DNA of 64,000 bases from Siphonodentalium dalli (lineage: Eukaryota; Mollusca; Scaphopoda; Gadilida; Siphonodentaliidae): contig CP136066.1 in the NCBI GenBank assembly GCA_032622095.1, positions 104,243,319 through 104,307,318 on the forward strand, given 5' to 3'. The notes under the pieces were generated by a model, which saw nothing but the letters and a program-made list of their open reading frames with translations, made no database searches and was not told the DNA's origin. The position numbers and the translations under genes were made by a program. Of the stretch, positions 1 through 10,343 are shown one piece after another; the first letter of the stretch is position 1, and each line of letters begins with the position of its first letter.

Positions 1-91
1 CGTTTTTCTAAATATTTTTTTTCTCTAAATACGTATTTCAGAAAAAACACATAATCTGCGAAATGTTATATTAACGAAATAACGGAGATGT

Positions 92-241
92 TTGTGGAAT
101 AAAACAGTTAGGAGAAAAAAAAGAGTTAATTTCATCGCACCCCACAAGTACGCTCTCGTGAGAGCGGACGAACGGACGGACGGACGGACGGACCCCGTTT
201 CTATAGTCCCCCAAAAATATTTTTTTCGGGGGACAATTAAC
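92..241. repeat. GGAC microsatellite plus short hairpin repeat
   Basis: About six GGAC tetranucleotides (roughly 165-194) are followed by an inverted repeat at 206-234, GTCCCCC, an A/T-rich loop and GGGGGAC. The same plan, a C/G-rich hairpin beside CCGTCC runs, recurs at 31.3 kb, which suggests a terminal module shared by related dispersed repeats. The short open frames on both strands here are products of the simple repeat and are not treated as genes. Confidence 0.7.
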
Positions 242-512
242 AATAAACACCGTCATTCTTATATATTAATTAAACGAAGTGACTCTCAATGGCGAAATCA
301 TTTTCGTCAGTTTATCGCAGATTGATGCGTCCCGAATCGAGTTGTATATATTTACAATTGAGCGTTGTTCAGACAATGTTTTCTATGGAGTGGTACTTTC
401 GATTTGCTTCAGATTTACGGTGATGTTAGTAGAATGCTGAATTCCTACAGTTGGCATAGCGCCTGGACACTATCTTATCAGTTTCACGTACCCGAATAAG
501 TACATAATATGT
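240..512 (+). repeat. Dispersed repeat R1, copy 1 (partial)
   Basis: This stretch aligns by eye over about 260 bp with 17524-17783, sharing blocks such as GTCATTCTTATATATTAATT, TTCTATGG, GTTGGCATAGCGCCTGGA and AAGTACATAATATG. A third copy lies in reverse orientation at 22600-22962. The first ~110 bp of the longer copies (from an AAGTGATGTGAAACAC block) is missing here. No coding potential or terminal inverted repeat was seen. Confidence 0.75.
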
Positions 513-2637
513 CTTTAATATAACACATAATCATCAACATCCTCAACATATTTGAGCTAAACGAAAAGCAATTAATCTCAACGACAAGGCCATTTCAGGT
601 TTTCCATTCATGGAAATAACCTCTCCCATAAATAGACAAAATGTCTGCCGGACTATTTCAATCACGTGATTGATCACGTGCATAGATACCACAGGGAAAT
701 TACTTTGTTCACATGAACTAATTATTATGCATTTTGTCACTATTTATAGATATTTATTTATGTATATATTTATCAGCTGAAAGCCTCTGCGTTCTCACAT
801 ATTGCGCATTAAATAATAATGAGTCAATGCCATCGCATTTTAATCATGCATAGCCGTATATTGTAGCATTACGCACATATTTATGGGAGAAGTTATTTCC
901 ATGCGAAAGCAGAAATAGCCCAGCTGTTGAGATTGGAAAAGCAATATTAAAAAGCCCAGCGTTATACCATAGCCATGGCATAGCACGACGTCGATAGCGG
1001 CGGTGGACGTATCCTAGGAGAATGCTGTACAAAATCATCCACGTGTGTCCATCGTCTCACATATTTCGAACTCATGAGAGGATAGCCACCCTGATAGACC
1101 TTGAAGCTGTACACGGAGTAGAATGTACACGAATATCGGCGGCCTGCGGTAGTAATAACCAACACTCACTCCCTTCCAGAAAGCTGCCTTCTGGTGGCAG
1201 AATGCAGGATACTTGACATACACCACTCGAGCTGCCGACAATATAAGTCACGTGATGTTATCAAAGTTTTATTGTGGTTGTCAAGGCAAGACGTAAGCAA
1301 CGTGTTCCGTATGTCACGAGATTATTCCGTTGTTGCTTTTATCGCCTTCAATTCCAGTTACCATTTCCTGGAGAATGAAGTCTATTGCTTTTATGTATAT
1401 GGTGCGCATATTTTCCGAAAAACGATCCTCCAGAGTTTGTTTTACTGATTTCATAAACGGCTCACGTATTTTCTGCAAATATAGAAAAGAAAGACATAGA
1501 TGCAAAAGAAAACAGTAACATAATTGAGCTAAACATCAATCGTATGGCCAAGGCATCGCGGAAATCCACACAATCATACATCGGAAACAATCACAAATCA
1601 ACTGTTTCTTTGGACAAGTATGGTCGCTCTATATAATAGACGCCGATCGTTCAAATTTTGGATAGGCTGACAATAATTCAAAACGTGTTACTGGGATTAT
1701 GGTCCGATCTAATAACTTCCTGCACAGTATATACAACTTCAAGATAATGGTTAGTGTGATGTCAAATTGGACATGGTATCTTTAAGCTTAAATTTATTCT
1801 CGCTCTTATATCCAGGTCGGGTACCGGGGGATCTAGTAGACACACATCAACCCATTCGTGATGGGAGCTGCACTGATTGACCACTTGACCTTCAATTTGG
1901 CGATGGAGTCTCAATTGCATAAGGGTTAATATTATCTAAGGAAACATCGCTGTGCATCGGTACAAAATCGATCGAATATTGGTCGAACTTGACCCTATAT
2001 TTGGACGATTTTTGTAAGGATTATTAAGAAGATTCTCCACCCAGTAGTGCTTACGAAGAATGTGTAGGTCCGAGCAGGAAAGTTGGTGAATGTAACAAGT
2101 CTCATTCCCTGTGATATTGGTTGATACCGTCTGACGTGGTTTGGTCACGGAATCTCTAGATGATACAAGATCATAAATGGAACGGAAGCCGGATAGAATA
2201 AAGCCCATCTCGACAGAGGGTTGACCATATCTCAAAAGAAGCACTTCGATTATCACGCCCATGATAAGCTGAGAAATAAAGTATTAAGATGTCCGCATTC
2301 AGCCGCTTTTGGGTCTTCCTATATCAGAGCGTAACCGTATAGTGCACACGTTGTGCCCGAGGGCCCAACTGTGCTTCGGTGGTCATGTTAAGTATCGTAT
2401 TATCCTGTTATAAGCCGCCCACCGGACGCAAAGCTGAGACACAAGTTCTTAATATGTCTTCATTCATGAGCGTTTGGAGTTCCTTATCTGAAAGTGTACA
2501 ATATAGTGCATCACCCGCTATGTCTCTATGGTGACCGATGTGGTTCTGCGGACATGTTTTACGATGTCACGTACCGTATTAGTCTGATATGATCAATTCA
2601 GCAGGACCATGTTGAAAATACAGGATGCGTGGCGTGA
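513..2637. other. No recognisable gene
   Basis: Only short open frames occur. The longest is a 108-codon minus frame at 1936-2262 that matches no family I recognise and has no convincing splice or start context. No repeat structure was noticed beyond unique AT-rich DNA. Confidence 0.5.
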
Positions 2638-2659
2638 TTGTTATGGTGGCGCGCACGTG

Positions 2660-2757
2660 ATGGATATATAGTGTTTTTGTTCATTGTATATTTTTGTCTT
2701 GTATATCATTTGTTGGCGAAGGCAATAAATCTATTGATTGATTTATTGATTGACTGG
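2660..2757 (+). repeat. Possible retroposon 3' tail, AATAAA plus TTGA repeats
   Basis: An AATAAA at 2724-2729 is followed immediately by imperfect ATTGATTGATTTATTGATTGA repeats to about 2756. Several LINE and SINE groups end in a polyadenylation-like signal and a short tandem repeat of this kind. No coding relic adjoins it directly; the LINE relic at 3.2 kb starts about 450 bp further on. The assignment is weak. Confidence 0.3.
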
Positions 2758-3224
2758 GGTTCAAATCAACTACTCTTTCACATTGTTCAAAACCATTCAG
2801 TCACCAGCTTAAGATTGCAAGGCAACATAATGAGGTTTGTAACCATACTTCCACCACGGTCTCAATCGTCAATCAGATATAAGGAAAAAGGAATATCGTT
2901 TGCAACCCGCCTGGTTCCCATGCAAACTAATCTTTACTAACACATATGATTAATACGGATGATGCTATTTCCGACGCCGTCTCTTTACACATTATTGCTG
3001 GAATTCAGATTAGATATTCTTCGGGCTGTTACGAACATGGAGCAATCACAAAGTAACGAAACCCACACATCAATTAGCTGAGAAAGTGGCCCACAGCATG
3101 GCGAAATACCATCCCATCCACCGCGGCAAATTAAAGGCCCGTTCACCTAATTTCTTATCCTCAAGGTGAACCTAGTAACGCATCGCTTTTGAGAAATTCC
3201 GTCGACCACAACAATACTTCAAGG

Positions 3225-4085
3225 ATTATATATAAAACAATCCATAATCGGGGTTAACGATTAGTTATATAATACAAAAGTCAACACAAATGAACCTGGT
3301 CTCACTTGCCGATGATACAACGGTGTATAATTCGGGCGTCGATGTTAAGAAATTAGAGCGCGACGTCAATTTTAAACTACATAAACTATTCCAGTGCTAT
3401 TATGCGAACCGTCTAATACAAACAAAACACGATATATTGTATTTGACTTATACCGAAAAGTACACCAATTAATGTGTCAATCAACAATATACCAATATAG
3501 CGCGAGTAGGCGAGGACTCTAGCGAAATGACCGATAGATGTTTGGGCATATGGATGCAAATCTCAGTTATAATGCTCATATTTCCAAACTCCATAATAGC
3601 CTATCCAAAATTTGCATTTAATACGGCAAAGAAATTGCTTAGCTCTTAGAACTCTGTGGTACACTCTTGTTCAAAGTCGTTCACAATATGGCATTGAATT
3701 ATGGGGCCACAGCAAACATGTTCATAAACTCTTTCTGCTTCAGCAGACAATTATAATTATCAACAATAAGCGCCATATATAATTTACCCACATTTAGCCA
3801 AAATTAAATTTTAAAAGTTAGATATCTAATTAAATTTTAAAAGTTAGTGATCTGTATGAACTGTATGAACTGTATGAACGCAATTTTACACTTTTATGTT
3901 AGAATGGAGGAACGGTGGTCTCCCAACTTCCTTTATTGCATATTTTAAAATAAATACGGCCAACACCTGCCAAAGCCAAAATGGTCTCTTTAAATTCTCG
4001 AAATCACATATAAGGTTCCTCAATTCATTCCCGACATTTATATTCTCCGCTAATTGTAACCTACAGAAAAAACTTCCATCTTAAC
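3225..4085 (+). pseudogene. LINE reverse-transcriptase relic (C-terminal half)
   Basis: This is a decayed non-LTR retrotransposon reverse transcriptase. The catalytic motif C reads SLADDTTVYNSG in the frame opening at 3290, continuing to 3472 through a helix with the usual KKLERDVN spacing. Conserved downstream blocks then appear in shifted frames: a CLGIWMD-type thumb motif with SYNAH near 3535-3580, a YGIELWGHS block near 3690-3715, and a LKVSDLYELYE...NGG...TSF block at about 3830-3925, followed by a degenerate C terminus to 4085. A VND block just upstream of motif C is in yet another frame and is followed by a stop. Stops and frameshifts separate every block, so it is a dead copy. The style is Jockey/CR1/L2-like; the clade cannot be fixed by eye. 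A triple ATGAACTGT duplication near 3855-3880 lies inside the coding relic. Confidence 0.75.
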
Positions 4086-5036
4086 TGATATTAACACGTT
4101 TAAACGGGGATCTATCAGTAAATGCGTCGGTTCCTACCTCACAGATGTTACTTGTAATAACCCATACTGCTCAGAATCAGTACGTTCATGATGTACTCTT
4201 AATTCTCAACTTCATGATTATAGTATTCGTTTTGAATTTGATGTTGACGTTTTGCCATCTAGCATATATGTGAGACGCTCCTTCGTATGCATCTTACACA
4301 TGCAGTCGAGCTGACAAACTACATTGTTCTAACTGGATCTCATCTCACTTGTTTCGCGGGTTATCCTGAAAACGAGGAAACCGTAATAATTTATGTATGT
4401 ATAAGAAGTCCGGGAGACCTGCAAATGCCACACTCCCTCGGATCCGATATAGATGCATATATAAATGTTTTGACATTTGATGTACACTAACACAAACATC
4501 TCATCTTTGTCAGTACTGGAGATGATCCAAAATATATGATGGGGTGGGCAGGAAGACAGTCAATAACGGCAGGCAAAGTGCACCCATTTGAGAGTCAGCG
4601 TGGTGTAGTTTTCTATATCTCGCCGACCCTCAACTGGGAATATAATTGATCTTGGATCTTATACACTGTAAAAATCCATTTTAGTTACAATCGTGCGTGT
4701 ATTCCTGTATTCGTGTACATGTATAATGGATGCACTTTTGCAAATAATCATCATCATCTTTCTCCCAAGGTACTCGCAGTGGGTTAGTGTGAAACATATA
4801 AGTCTGTAAAGACATTCAACACTAAGAAAAACATGGAGAACTAGATTTTTTTAAAATTTATTATTGCTCGTTCTCCAATAACAAATTTCGCGCCTTGAAA
4901 CAATTTTTTATGTAACATAACTATCATAGTGATCTGTCAACAAAAATCGCTAATCGTGTAGTGAGTTTCAACTATTTTCAACTATTTTAGTGTGAATATG
5001 ATTTTCAGAATATTTTTCAAATGCTTTGACCTTTTT
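4086..5036. other. No recognisable gene
   Basis: The stretch is AT-rich. Short open frames such as 4287-4490 (+) show no family resemblance, and no repeat was recognised. Confidence 0.5.
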
Positions 5037-5116
5037 GAATTCCGACTAAATCCTGAAAAGTTACCCATAATTCTGCTCTGGTCAAGGAGTCTATTTCTTA
5101 GGGCATTGCTGTATTT
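5037..5116 (+). repeat. TA-flanked foldback element (CAGTAATGCCC family), 3' half
   Basis: The block TTCCGACTAAATCCTGAAAA, then GTTACCCATAATTCTGCT, ending in GGGCATTGCTGTA, matches the right half of the complete element at 23417-23604. The left inverted repeat is absent, so this copy is truncated. Confidence 0.7.
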
Positions 5117-6060
5117 CAAACACTCAATAACTAGCAATTAGAATACCAGGCATGCTTGCATCGCTCTGAAGCTTGCGCTGTGTTCCGTTCGCTTGTATTG
5201 CAATAACACATTAACAGAGAACTGATTAGCACCGCATATCAAAAGGATATAAATGAGTTTTCTCGTATTATGTCAAATATAAAAAAGCCACCAAACCGAT
5301 TTCATCTTGATAAAGAGTGCATAACGTAGTGACTGGTAGCCCATCAAAGCTATTTGCCATTTCAGCGTGAACTGAAAATCCTCGAACGCCTCATTTCAGG
5401 ATACACTTAGCTAATTATGTGAAGGGCGATAAATCAGTCACACCCTGACGTTAACTGGACACGTTATCAATTGTGACTCACAGCATATGTGCGGAACTTG
5501 TCTACAGTCACGTAGCACCTGTCACATCATTCTACAAGTTCACTTGGTCGTCCCTCGAAGCTGAGGCATTCACCACATAGAAACCACATCAATCCTTGGG
5601 AACGGACTTTTTCCGCGGTACAAATAAAACTTAAGTATAGAGGATAGTTTCAGTCGCCATGCTATTTCATGACGTCCGCCTCAGACAGCCGCACGTAGAT
5701 CATGCGATGATATAAGCCACATGTAGATACACAAACGTCTGGGATGCAACTTACAAACACAATGAGATACTCGAATCAACGTACATTTAACATCTTATCG
5801 TGGATTACAAACCCCTGTTTATCGGAAATCAAACCAGTTTTGCCATGGACTACACGTGGGCAGATGTACGCCATCAAAGTGCGCTAAATTATTATCGAGT
5901 GTGCAGCAATGTTATCGAAATGATAGGTGTATAATGAAATTGACAATTTTATTGTTCATCTGAACCGTCAAAGTATATGAACATAATTTGGAAGAGGCAT
6001 ACATGTGTAATATAACACTTACATGACTGGAGTATCCTGAAATTTTGCGAAAACCCTGTG
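5117..6060. other. No recognisable gene
   Basis: Only short open frames were found, with no motifs. Nothing repetitive was noticed. Confidence 0.45.
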
Positions 6061-6135
6061 CCAATGCATTCTCTTATACATGTATATGCGATTCGCCTAT
6101 AGGGCGTCTGGCATACATATAAGAGAATGCACTGG
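6061..6135. repeat. Palindromic hairpin 1
   Basis: The arms CCAATGCATTCTCTTATAC and its near reverse complement TATAAGAGAATGCACTGG flank a centre that is itself palindromic (CGCCTATAGGGCG). A related hairpin follows 30 bp downstream. The minus open frame across it is forced by the symmetry. Confidence 0.8.
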
Positions 6136-6163
6136 CCTAACAATATTTACCTTGCCCTTTTAA

Positions 6164-6236
6164 GCCATGCATTTTCTTATATATGTGAAGCTCCCTATGG
6201 GAGACTCGCACATCATGCATAAGAGCATACACTGGC
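6164..6236. repeat. Palindromic hairpin 2
   Basis: The arms GCCATGCATTTTCTTATATA and a diverged complement ending GCATACACTGGC flank a central CTCCCTATGGGAG palindrome. The layout is that of hairpin 1 with a changed central stem, so the two are diverged tandem copies of one foldback unit. Confidence 0.75.
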
Positions 6237-6248
6237 ATATGTTTTAAT

Positions 6249-6296
6249 GCTGCACCAGCGCATCTCCATTCATCAAAGGGATAAATACACATGTGC
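6249..6296 (+). repeat. Short shared block AATGCTGCACCAGC
   Basis: AATGCTGCACCAGC, a degenerate CTCC...AAAGGG stem and a GGATAAATA block follow the two hairpins. The same order, AATGCTGCACCAGC...CTCCCGTTATGAAAGGG, recurs at about 16207-16250, just after the 384-bp satellite, so the block is a mobile or dispersed piece. Confidence 0.5.
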
Positions 6297-6299
6297 ATT

Positions 6300-7180
6300 A
6301 TTTATGTAAAAAATCGTCAGTTTCGAGCTGTTTTTAGTCTTTCGCCCAGAAATGAAGTGAACACTCCGTATATTTACCATATAAGAAATAGGCTAATAGA
6401 AACAGTTATCCATAGAAAATGAGGAAGCCTACACAACATGCGTGTCTCCAGATATAAAGACAACGGAAAACACTCCGGCCAAATTATGTAAGGCATGCAC
6501 AGTCGACTGGATTCGTGGGCTACTGTCAGATACGTTGCATTAAGTGTGTATAGTTGTATTACGTCTGACACAGACAAAAACTGTGACAGTCGTGATGTTT
6601 TGCATTCCATTTGATCTTAGAATCTTCCTAGTGGGCGCAGCATAGGCCATGGGTGTCAGACCGAGCGATGACGCACATAGTGTCAAATTTCGGCAAACCA
6701 TCTATTCAACGAATTGGCCTATAATAACACAATGCAACGAATGTATAGGACACAACTATCAATTTAAGTATTTGGGTGATTTATATATAAGGATGCAAAT
6801 ATAATTCGCCGTGATTTACAGAATTTGTAGTAACCTGTCCAAATTCCATACAAGGGACTGTTTTTGCAATGGTATAAATAACGACACACACCTTCTCGAA
6901 CGAAAAGGTTTATCTTCATTTATATCCACTTGCACTTTAGCATTTATACATGTTTTCTGCTAAAACATGTCACACAATACAACAGTCACATAGGTACGAA
7001 GAGTTGTGAAGTCATGCAAATCAGCGGCCTCAAATCATTTGAATGTCGGGTTCTGAGAAACTAACATTTCTACGAGGACGAAGAACAAATAGTCATCTAT
7101 GCGCCAGCTCAAACACTCTTTGCTTAATTTTATGTATGAGTATCATAAACATCATAACATAGCTTGAATTGTTAACTTAC
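6300..7180. other. Intergenic or intronic, no recognisable gene
   Basis: Open frames such as 6374-6610 (minus) show no motif. This stretch lies directly downstream of the globin exon's donor site on the minus strand, so at least its right end should be globin intron. I looked for the third globin exon here and did not find it. Confidence 0.5.
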
Positions 7181-7409
7181 TTGAAAGAAACACTTGTTGA
7201 AACCAGAAAACGCCCGATGTGAAGCTCCAGTTTTATGTATCAGGTTCACCACGTAGGCGTAATCATCAAAATGCATTATGGCATCGTCCAGTGTAGTCAT
7301 GACAAACATGGCGTGTCCTTCTAACATTTCATTTTCTCGCAGGTCCGCTTCTGAGACGTTTTTGGAAAACGTAAATAGATTCAACAAATCATCGTTGGTC
7401 CTGAACAAT
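7181..7409 (-). CDS. Globin gene, central (haem-pocket) exon, neuroglobin-like
   Basis: The exon encodes 76 codons of a haem-binding globin, covering helices B-end to G. The minus-strand acceptor is TTCTATTTCAG just above 7409 and the donor is CAA|GTAAGT at 7181/7180. Exon length is 229 nt, one base plus 76 codons, so the introns fall at B12.2 and G7.0, the two ancestral globin intron positions. Visible landmarks are the CD-corner Phe in LLNLFTF (residue 12), the distal E7 His in EGHAMFVM (residue 32) and the proximal F8 His in TGASHRAF (residue 64). The E7-F8 spacing of 32 is the same as in neuroglobin, and the ADLRENEML block also fits neuroglobin or globin X types. Globins of this class bind oxygen or NO and are usually intracellular. 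The first and third exons were not found in the window; the first would lie at higher coordinates, beyond or across the Gypsy insertion. The frame is open with clean splice sites, so the gene may well be functional. Confidence 0.88.
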
Positions 7410-7888
7410 CTGAAATAGAATCGTACAATGACTGAATGCACACGTATGGTATATGGCTAAACGTTTATGATTATATATATGCAAACATATATATTCGAGA
7501 TTTCTTCGTTGAATACTTCGCGCCCAAATTATGTGAACTGAAATCTGGTCTTGTTCTATATTCCGTCAGTTCGATGTTTTCAGGAAATGGGTGGATGTAG
7601 TCTGGCTGTGTTTGAACAAGTATGCAGCGCGGTGGTGGTTGGACACACTATAGTCACATTAAATAAATCACCTGCATTCATTTCGCATATTTACAAAACT
7701 ACGCTAATTAATTCAATAAAATCAACCGAACTAATTATTATTTCTAGTTACGAAATCTGTCCTCATTAATTGAACCAAGTTTATATTTTGATCCAGTGAG
7801 ACCAGTTCGTGTTATCGTATGTTTCATTGGGGTAACTGGATAACGTTTCTGGTGAATGAGCTCTCTTAGGTTAGGTTGTAGGATAATC
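7410..7888. other. Presumed globin intron 1 sequence
   Basis: This lies upstream of the globin exon on the minus strand. It contains no recognisable exon. The plus open frame at 7551-7769 shows no motif. Confidence 0.4.
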
Positions 7889-7910
7889 CAACATATCCTG
7901 GCGCAAATAC
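7889..7910 (+). repeat. 22-bp stump of the 7-bp-TSD foldback family
   Basis: CAACATATCCTGGCGCAAAT matches the left terminus (CAACATATCCTCGCGCAAAT) of the foldback elements at 55868 and 56966. The remainder of that element is missing and Gypsy pol begins directly at its edge, marking a recombinant or deletion junction. Confidence 0.65.
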
Positions 7911-9027
7911 ATTTGAGCGAATGATGGAGATGGTGTTGGCTGGGTTGCAGTGGCACACCTGTGTCCTCTATATAGATGACGTATTGGTATTTTCAAAGAA
8001 TTTTGAAGAGCATTGTTCAAGGTTGGATGAGGTGTTGGAAAGGATTAGTGATGCAGGTCTTAAAGTGTCGCCCAAGAAATGCCACCTTTTCCAAGACAAA
8101 TGCCATTTTCTTGGGCACATAGTGTCGGAGAAAGGAGTAGAGCCGGACCAAGCAAAGGTGAAGGATGTACGGAGTTTCTTAGGGACGTGTTCCTATTATA
8201 GGAAGTTCATAAAGAACTTCGCCAAAATCGCCAAGCCACTTCACAAGTTGACGGAGAAGAAAAACCCATTTGTGTGGTCCGACGAATGCCAAGATGCATT
8301 CATGAAATTGAAAGAAGCATTAATGAAAGATCCTGTCCTGAAATATCCGGATTTTCAGAAGTCCTTTATCCTGGACACGGATGCGAGTCATAATAGTTTG
8401 GGGGCCGTGTTGACGCAGAAATTTTATGATGGGGAGCATGCCATAGCCTACTTTAGTAGAACGCTATCAAAACCAGAACGCAATTACTGCATCACACGGA
8501 AGGAATTGCTGGCAGTAGTTGAATCAGTTAAACACTTCCATACATACCTGTTCAACACCAAGTTCCTTGTGAGAAGTGATCACGGAGCACTGACCTGGCT
8601 CCATCGATTTAAGAACCAAGCAGGCCAACTTCCTCGATGGATAAACTTATTGGAAATGTATGACTTTAAGATCGAGCATAGACCAGGAAGGCTTCATAAT
8701 AATGCAGATGGGCTATCGAGGAGACCGTGTGAAGAATGTGACCACTGCGATAGACAACAGGCTAAGGTAGATTTAGAGAAAGAACCTCCATGTGATCTGT
8801 CAGATGTAGCAGCAATGACTGTGGCTGAAGTTAAGACGATGGAACCGAGTACAACTGAGACGAATGATGAACCAGTGAGCTTACAATGGATTATCCCGAG
8901 AAGTAAAACAGAAATCCGAGAAGCCCAACGAAAGGACAAGGATATCAGCAGCATCATCATCAAATTTTTAGAGGAATCCCAGGAAAAGCCTCGATGGAGC
9001 ACCTATCTGAGTACTCCAGTAAAGTGA
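7909..9027 (+). pseudogene. pol: Gypsy pol fragment: reverse transcriptase C-part and RNase H
   Basis: The frame enters inside reverse transcriptase just before YIDDVLVFSKNF, the catalytic YIDD box, and runs through FLGHIV, SFLGTCSYYRKFI and IAKPLHKLT into RNase H. RNase H shows DTDASHNSLGAVL, a RKELLAVVE glutamate and a SDHGALTWL aspartate, and the HNNADGLSRR linker block follows. The usual stretch of about a dozen residues between the post-FLGH loop and VRSFLG (normally carrying a WP.P motif) is missing, which looks like an in-frame deletion. An acidic linker follows. The frame stops at 9025-9027, and the integrase continues in another frame overlapping from 8994. In related elements pol is one frame, so a frameshift close to 9000-9025 is inferred. 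The first ATG at 7921 is not a true start, because the homology extends upstream of it. Confidence 0.93.
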
Positions 9028-10268
9028 AAACGTATTGGGCTCAGTGGGACAGATTACATATGAAAGAGGAACTCCTTTACAGGAAGTGGATAAACCCAGA
9101 TACTGATTTGGAGGTTTGGCAGTTGGTGCTACCTGGGTGCTGGCAAAAGGAAGCCCTCAAGATGCTTCATAGCAGCCCTGGCGGCGGTCATATGGGAGTG
9201 AATTGGCTAATAGACCAAGTGAGAGCTCGGTTCTATTGGACCGGGTACTATACATCAGCCTACATCTTCGTGCAACAATGTCCAGAATGTCAGAAACAGA
9301 GACCTTCACCTAAGAAGACAGGGCTCATGCAACAATACTTGGTGGGAGCTCCACTGGAAAGAGTAGGAATAGATATAACTGGGCCATTGCCAAAGTCACA
9401 TGATGGGAACCGATATATCTTGGTTGTGGTCGACTACTTCATCCGTTGGGTGGAAGCTTTCCCTATGCCAAACCAAGAGGCTGAAACAGTTGTAGGTGTC
9501 TTGGCAAGAGAGTATATAACACAATGGGGAGTCCCACTTCAGATTCATACGGACCAAGGTCGACAGTTCGAGAGTAAACTGTTTCAGTCTCTGTGTGAAA
9601 CTTTTAGTATAGATAAGACCAGGACGACTGCCTTTCATCCACAGAGTGACGGTTTAGCAGAGAGAATGATGAGATCGATAAAGGAGATGCTGCGTAAACA
9701 CATCGAAAGGTCACAGAAAAACTGGGATGATTGGCTGCCTATGATGATGTGGGCATACCGATCAACTGTTCACGACAGCACAGGTTTCTCACCGAGTCTA
9801 ATGATGCTTGGTCGCGAAATGAACCTTCCTATTGATTGCATGTACTCTTACCTTGAGCGTGAACGAGAAAGCGGAGAGTCTGAGAAAATAGCGAGATATG
9901 TTGGGGACCTGTTGGAAAAGTTTCTGAAAGTACATGAGGTAGCGAGGGCGAGAACGAAAGCCGCAAGTAATAGGCAGAAGAGAAATTACGATGTTAAAGT
10001 GCGAAAGACAGAGGAAATGAATGTGGGGGATGCAGTGCTGCTGCGAGTCACAAGTGTGGGTAAATGCTTGTCCAGGAAGCTAGTTCCAAAATTTGAGGGC
10101 CCTTATATCGTGACCGACAGATTGTCAACTGTTTTAGTTCGTATAAAGAGAGGTCCAAAGAAATTATCCAAAGTGGTTCACATAGACCGTCTCAAGCCCT
10201 ACTCTGGCAAAGTCAAGAGATGGTTCGTACCTGCGGGCGTGACCACGAGAAGTAAGGATCGAGATTAA
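8994..10268 (+). pseudogene. pol: Gypsy integrase portion of pol
   Basis: The 424-codon frame holds a complete retroviral-type integrase, which inserts the DNA copy into the host genome. The zinc-binding HHCC module is seen as LHSSPGGGH followed by CPECQ. The catalytic core shows the first Asp in RVGIDITGPLP, the second in IHTDQGRQFES and the Glu in HPQSDGLAERMMR. The C terminus has the GPY/F module (KFEGPYIV) and a HIDRLKPY block. The reading is open throughout. Its start is artificial: the KTYWAQWD block normally continues from the RNase H linker, and the ATG at 8994 overlaps the end of the upstream frame by 34 nt. This portion is pol continued after a frameshift. Confidence 0.93.
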
Positions 10269-10343
10269 AGATAAAAATATGTAAACCTCCGAGAATGGTA
10301 GACTATGTCCATTACTTAGTGTCCTCTATTTCTGTCACTTCAG

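Noticed and set aside
1936..2262. 108-codon minus frame as a gene
   Set aside because: No recognisable motif, no start or splice context; left unassigned.
2740..2775. GGTTCAAATCAAC as a tRNA/SINE B box
   Set aside because: No A box at a suitable distance and no tRNA-like fold around it.
7921..7923. ATG at 7921 as the start of the Gypsy frame
   Set aside because: Reverse-transcriptase homology extends upstream of this ATG; it is an internal methionine in a truncated pol.
8994..9027. Programmed frameshift between RNase H and integrase
   Set aside because: Related Gypsy elements read through this linker in one frame and no slippery heptamer with a downstream structure was evident; a mutation is simpler.
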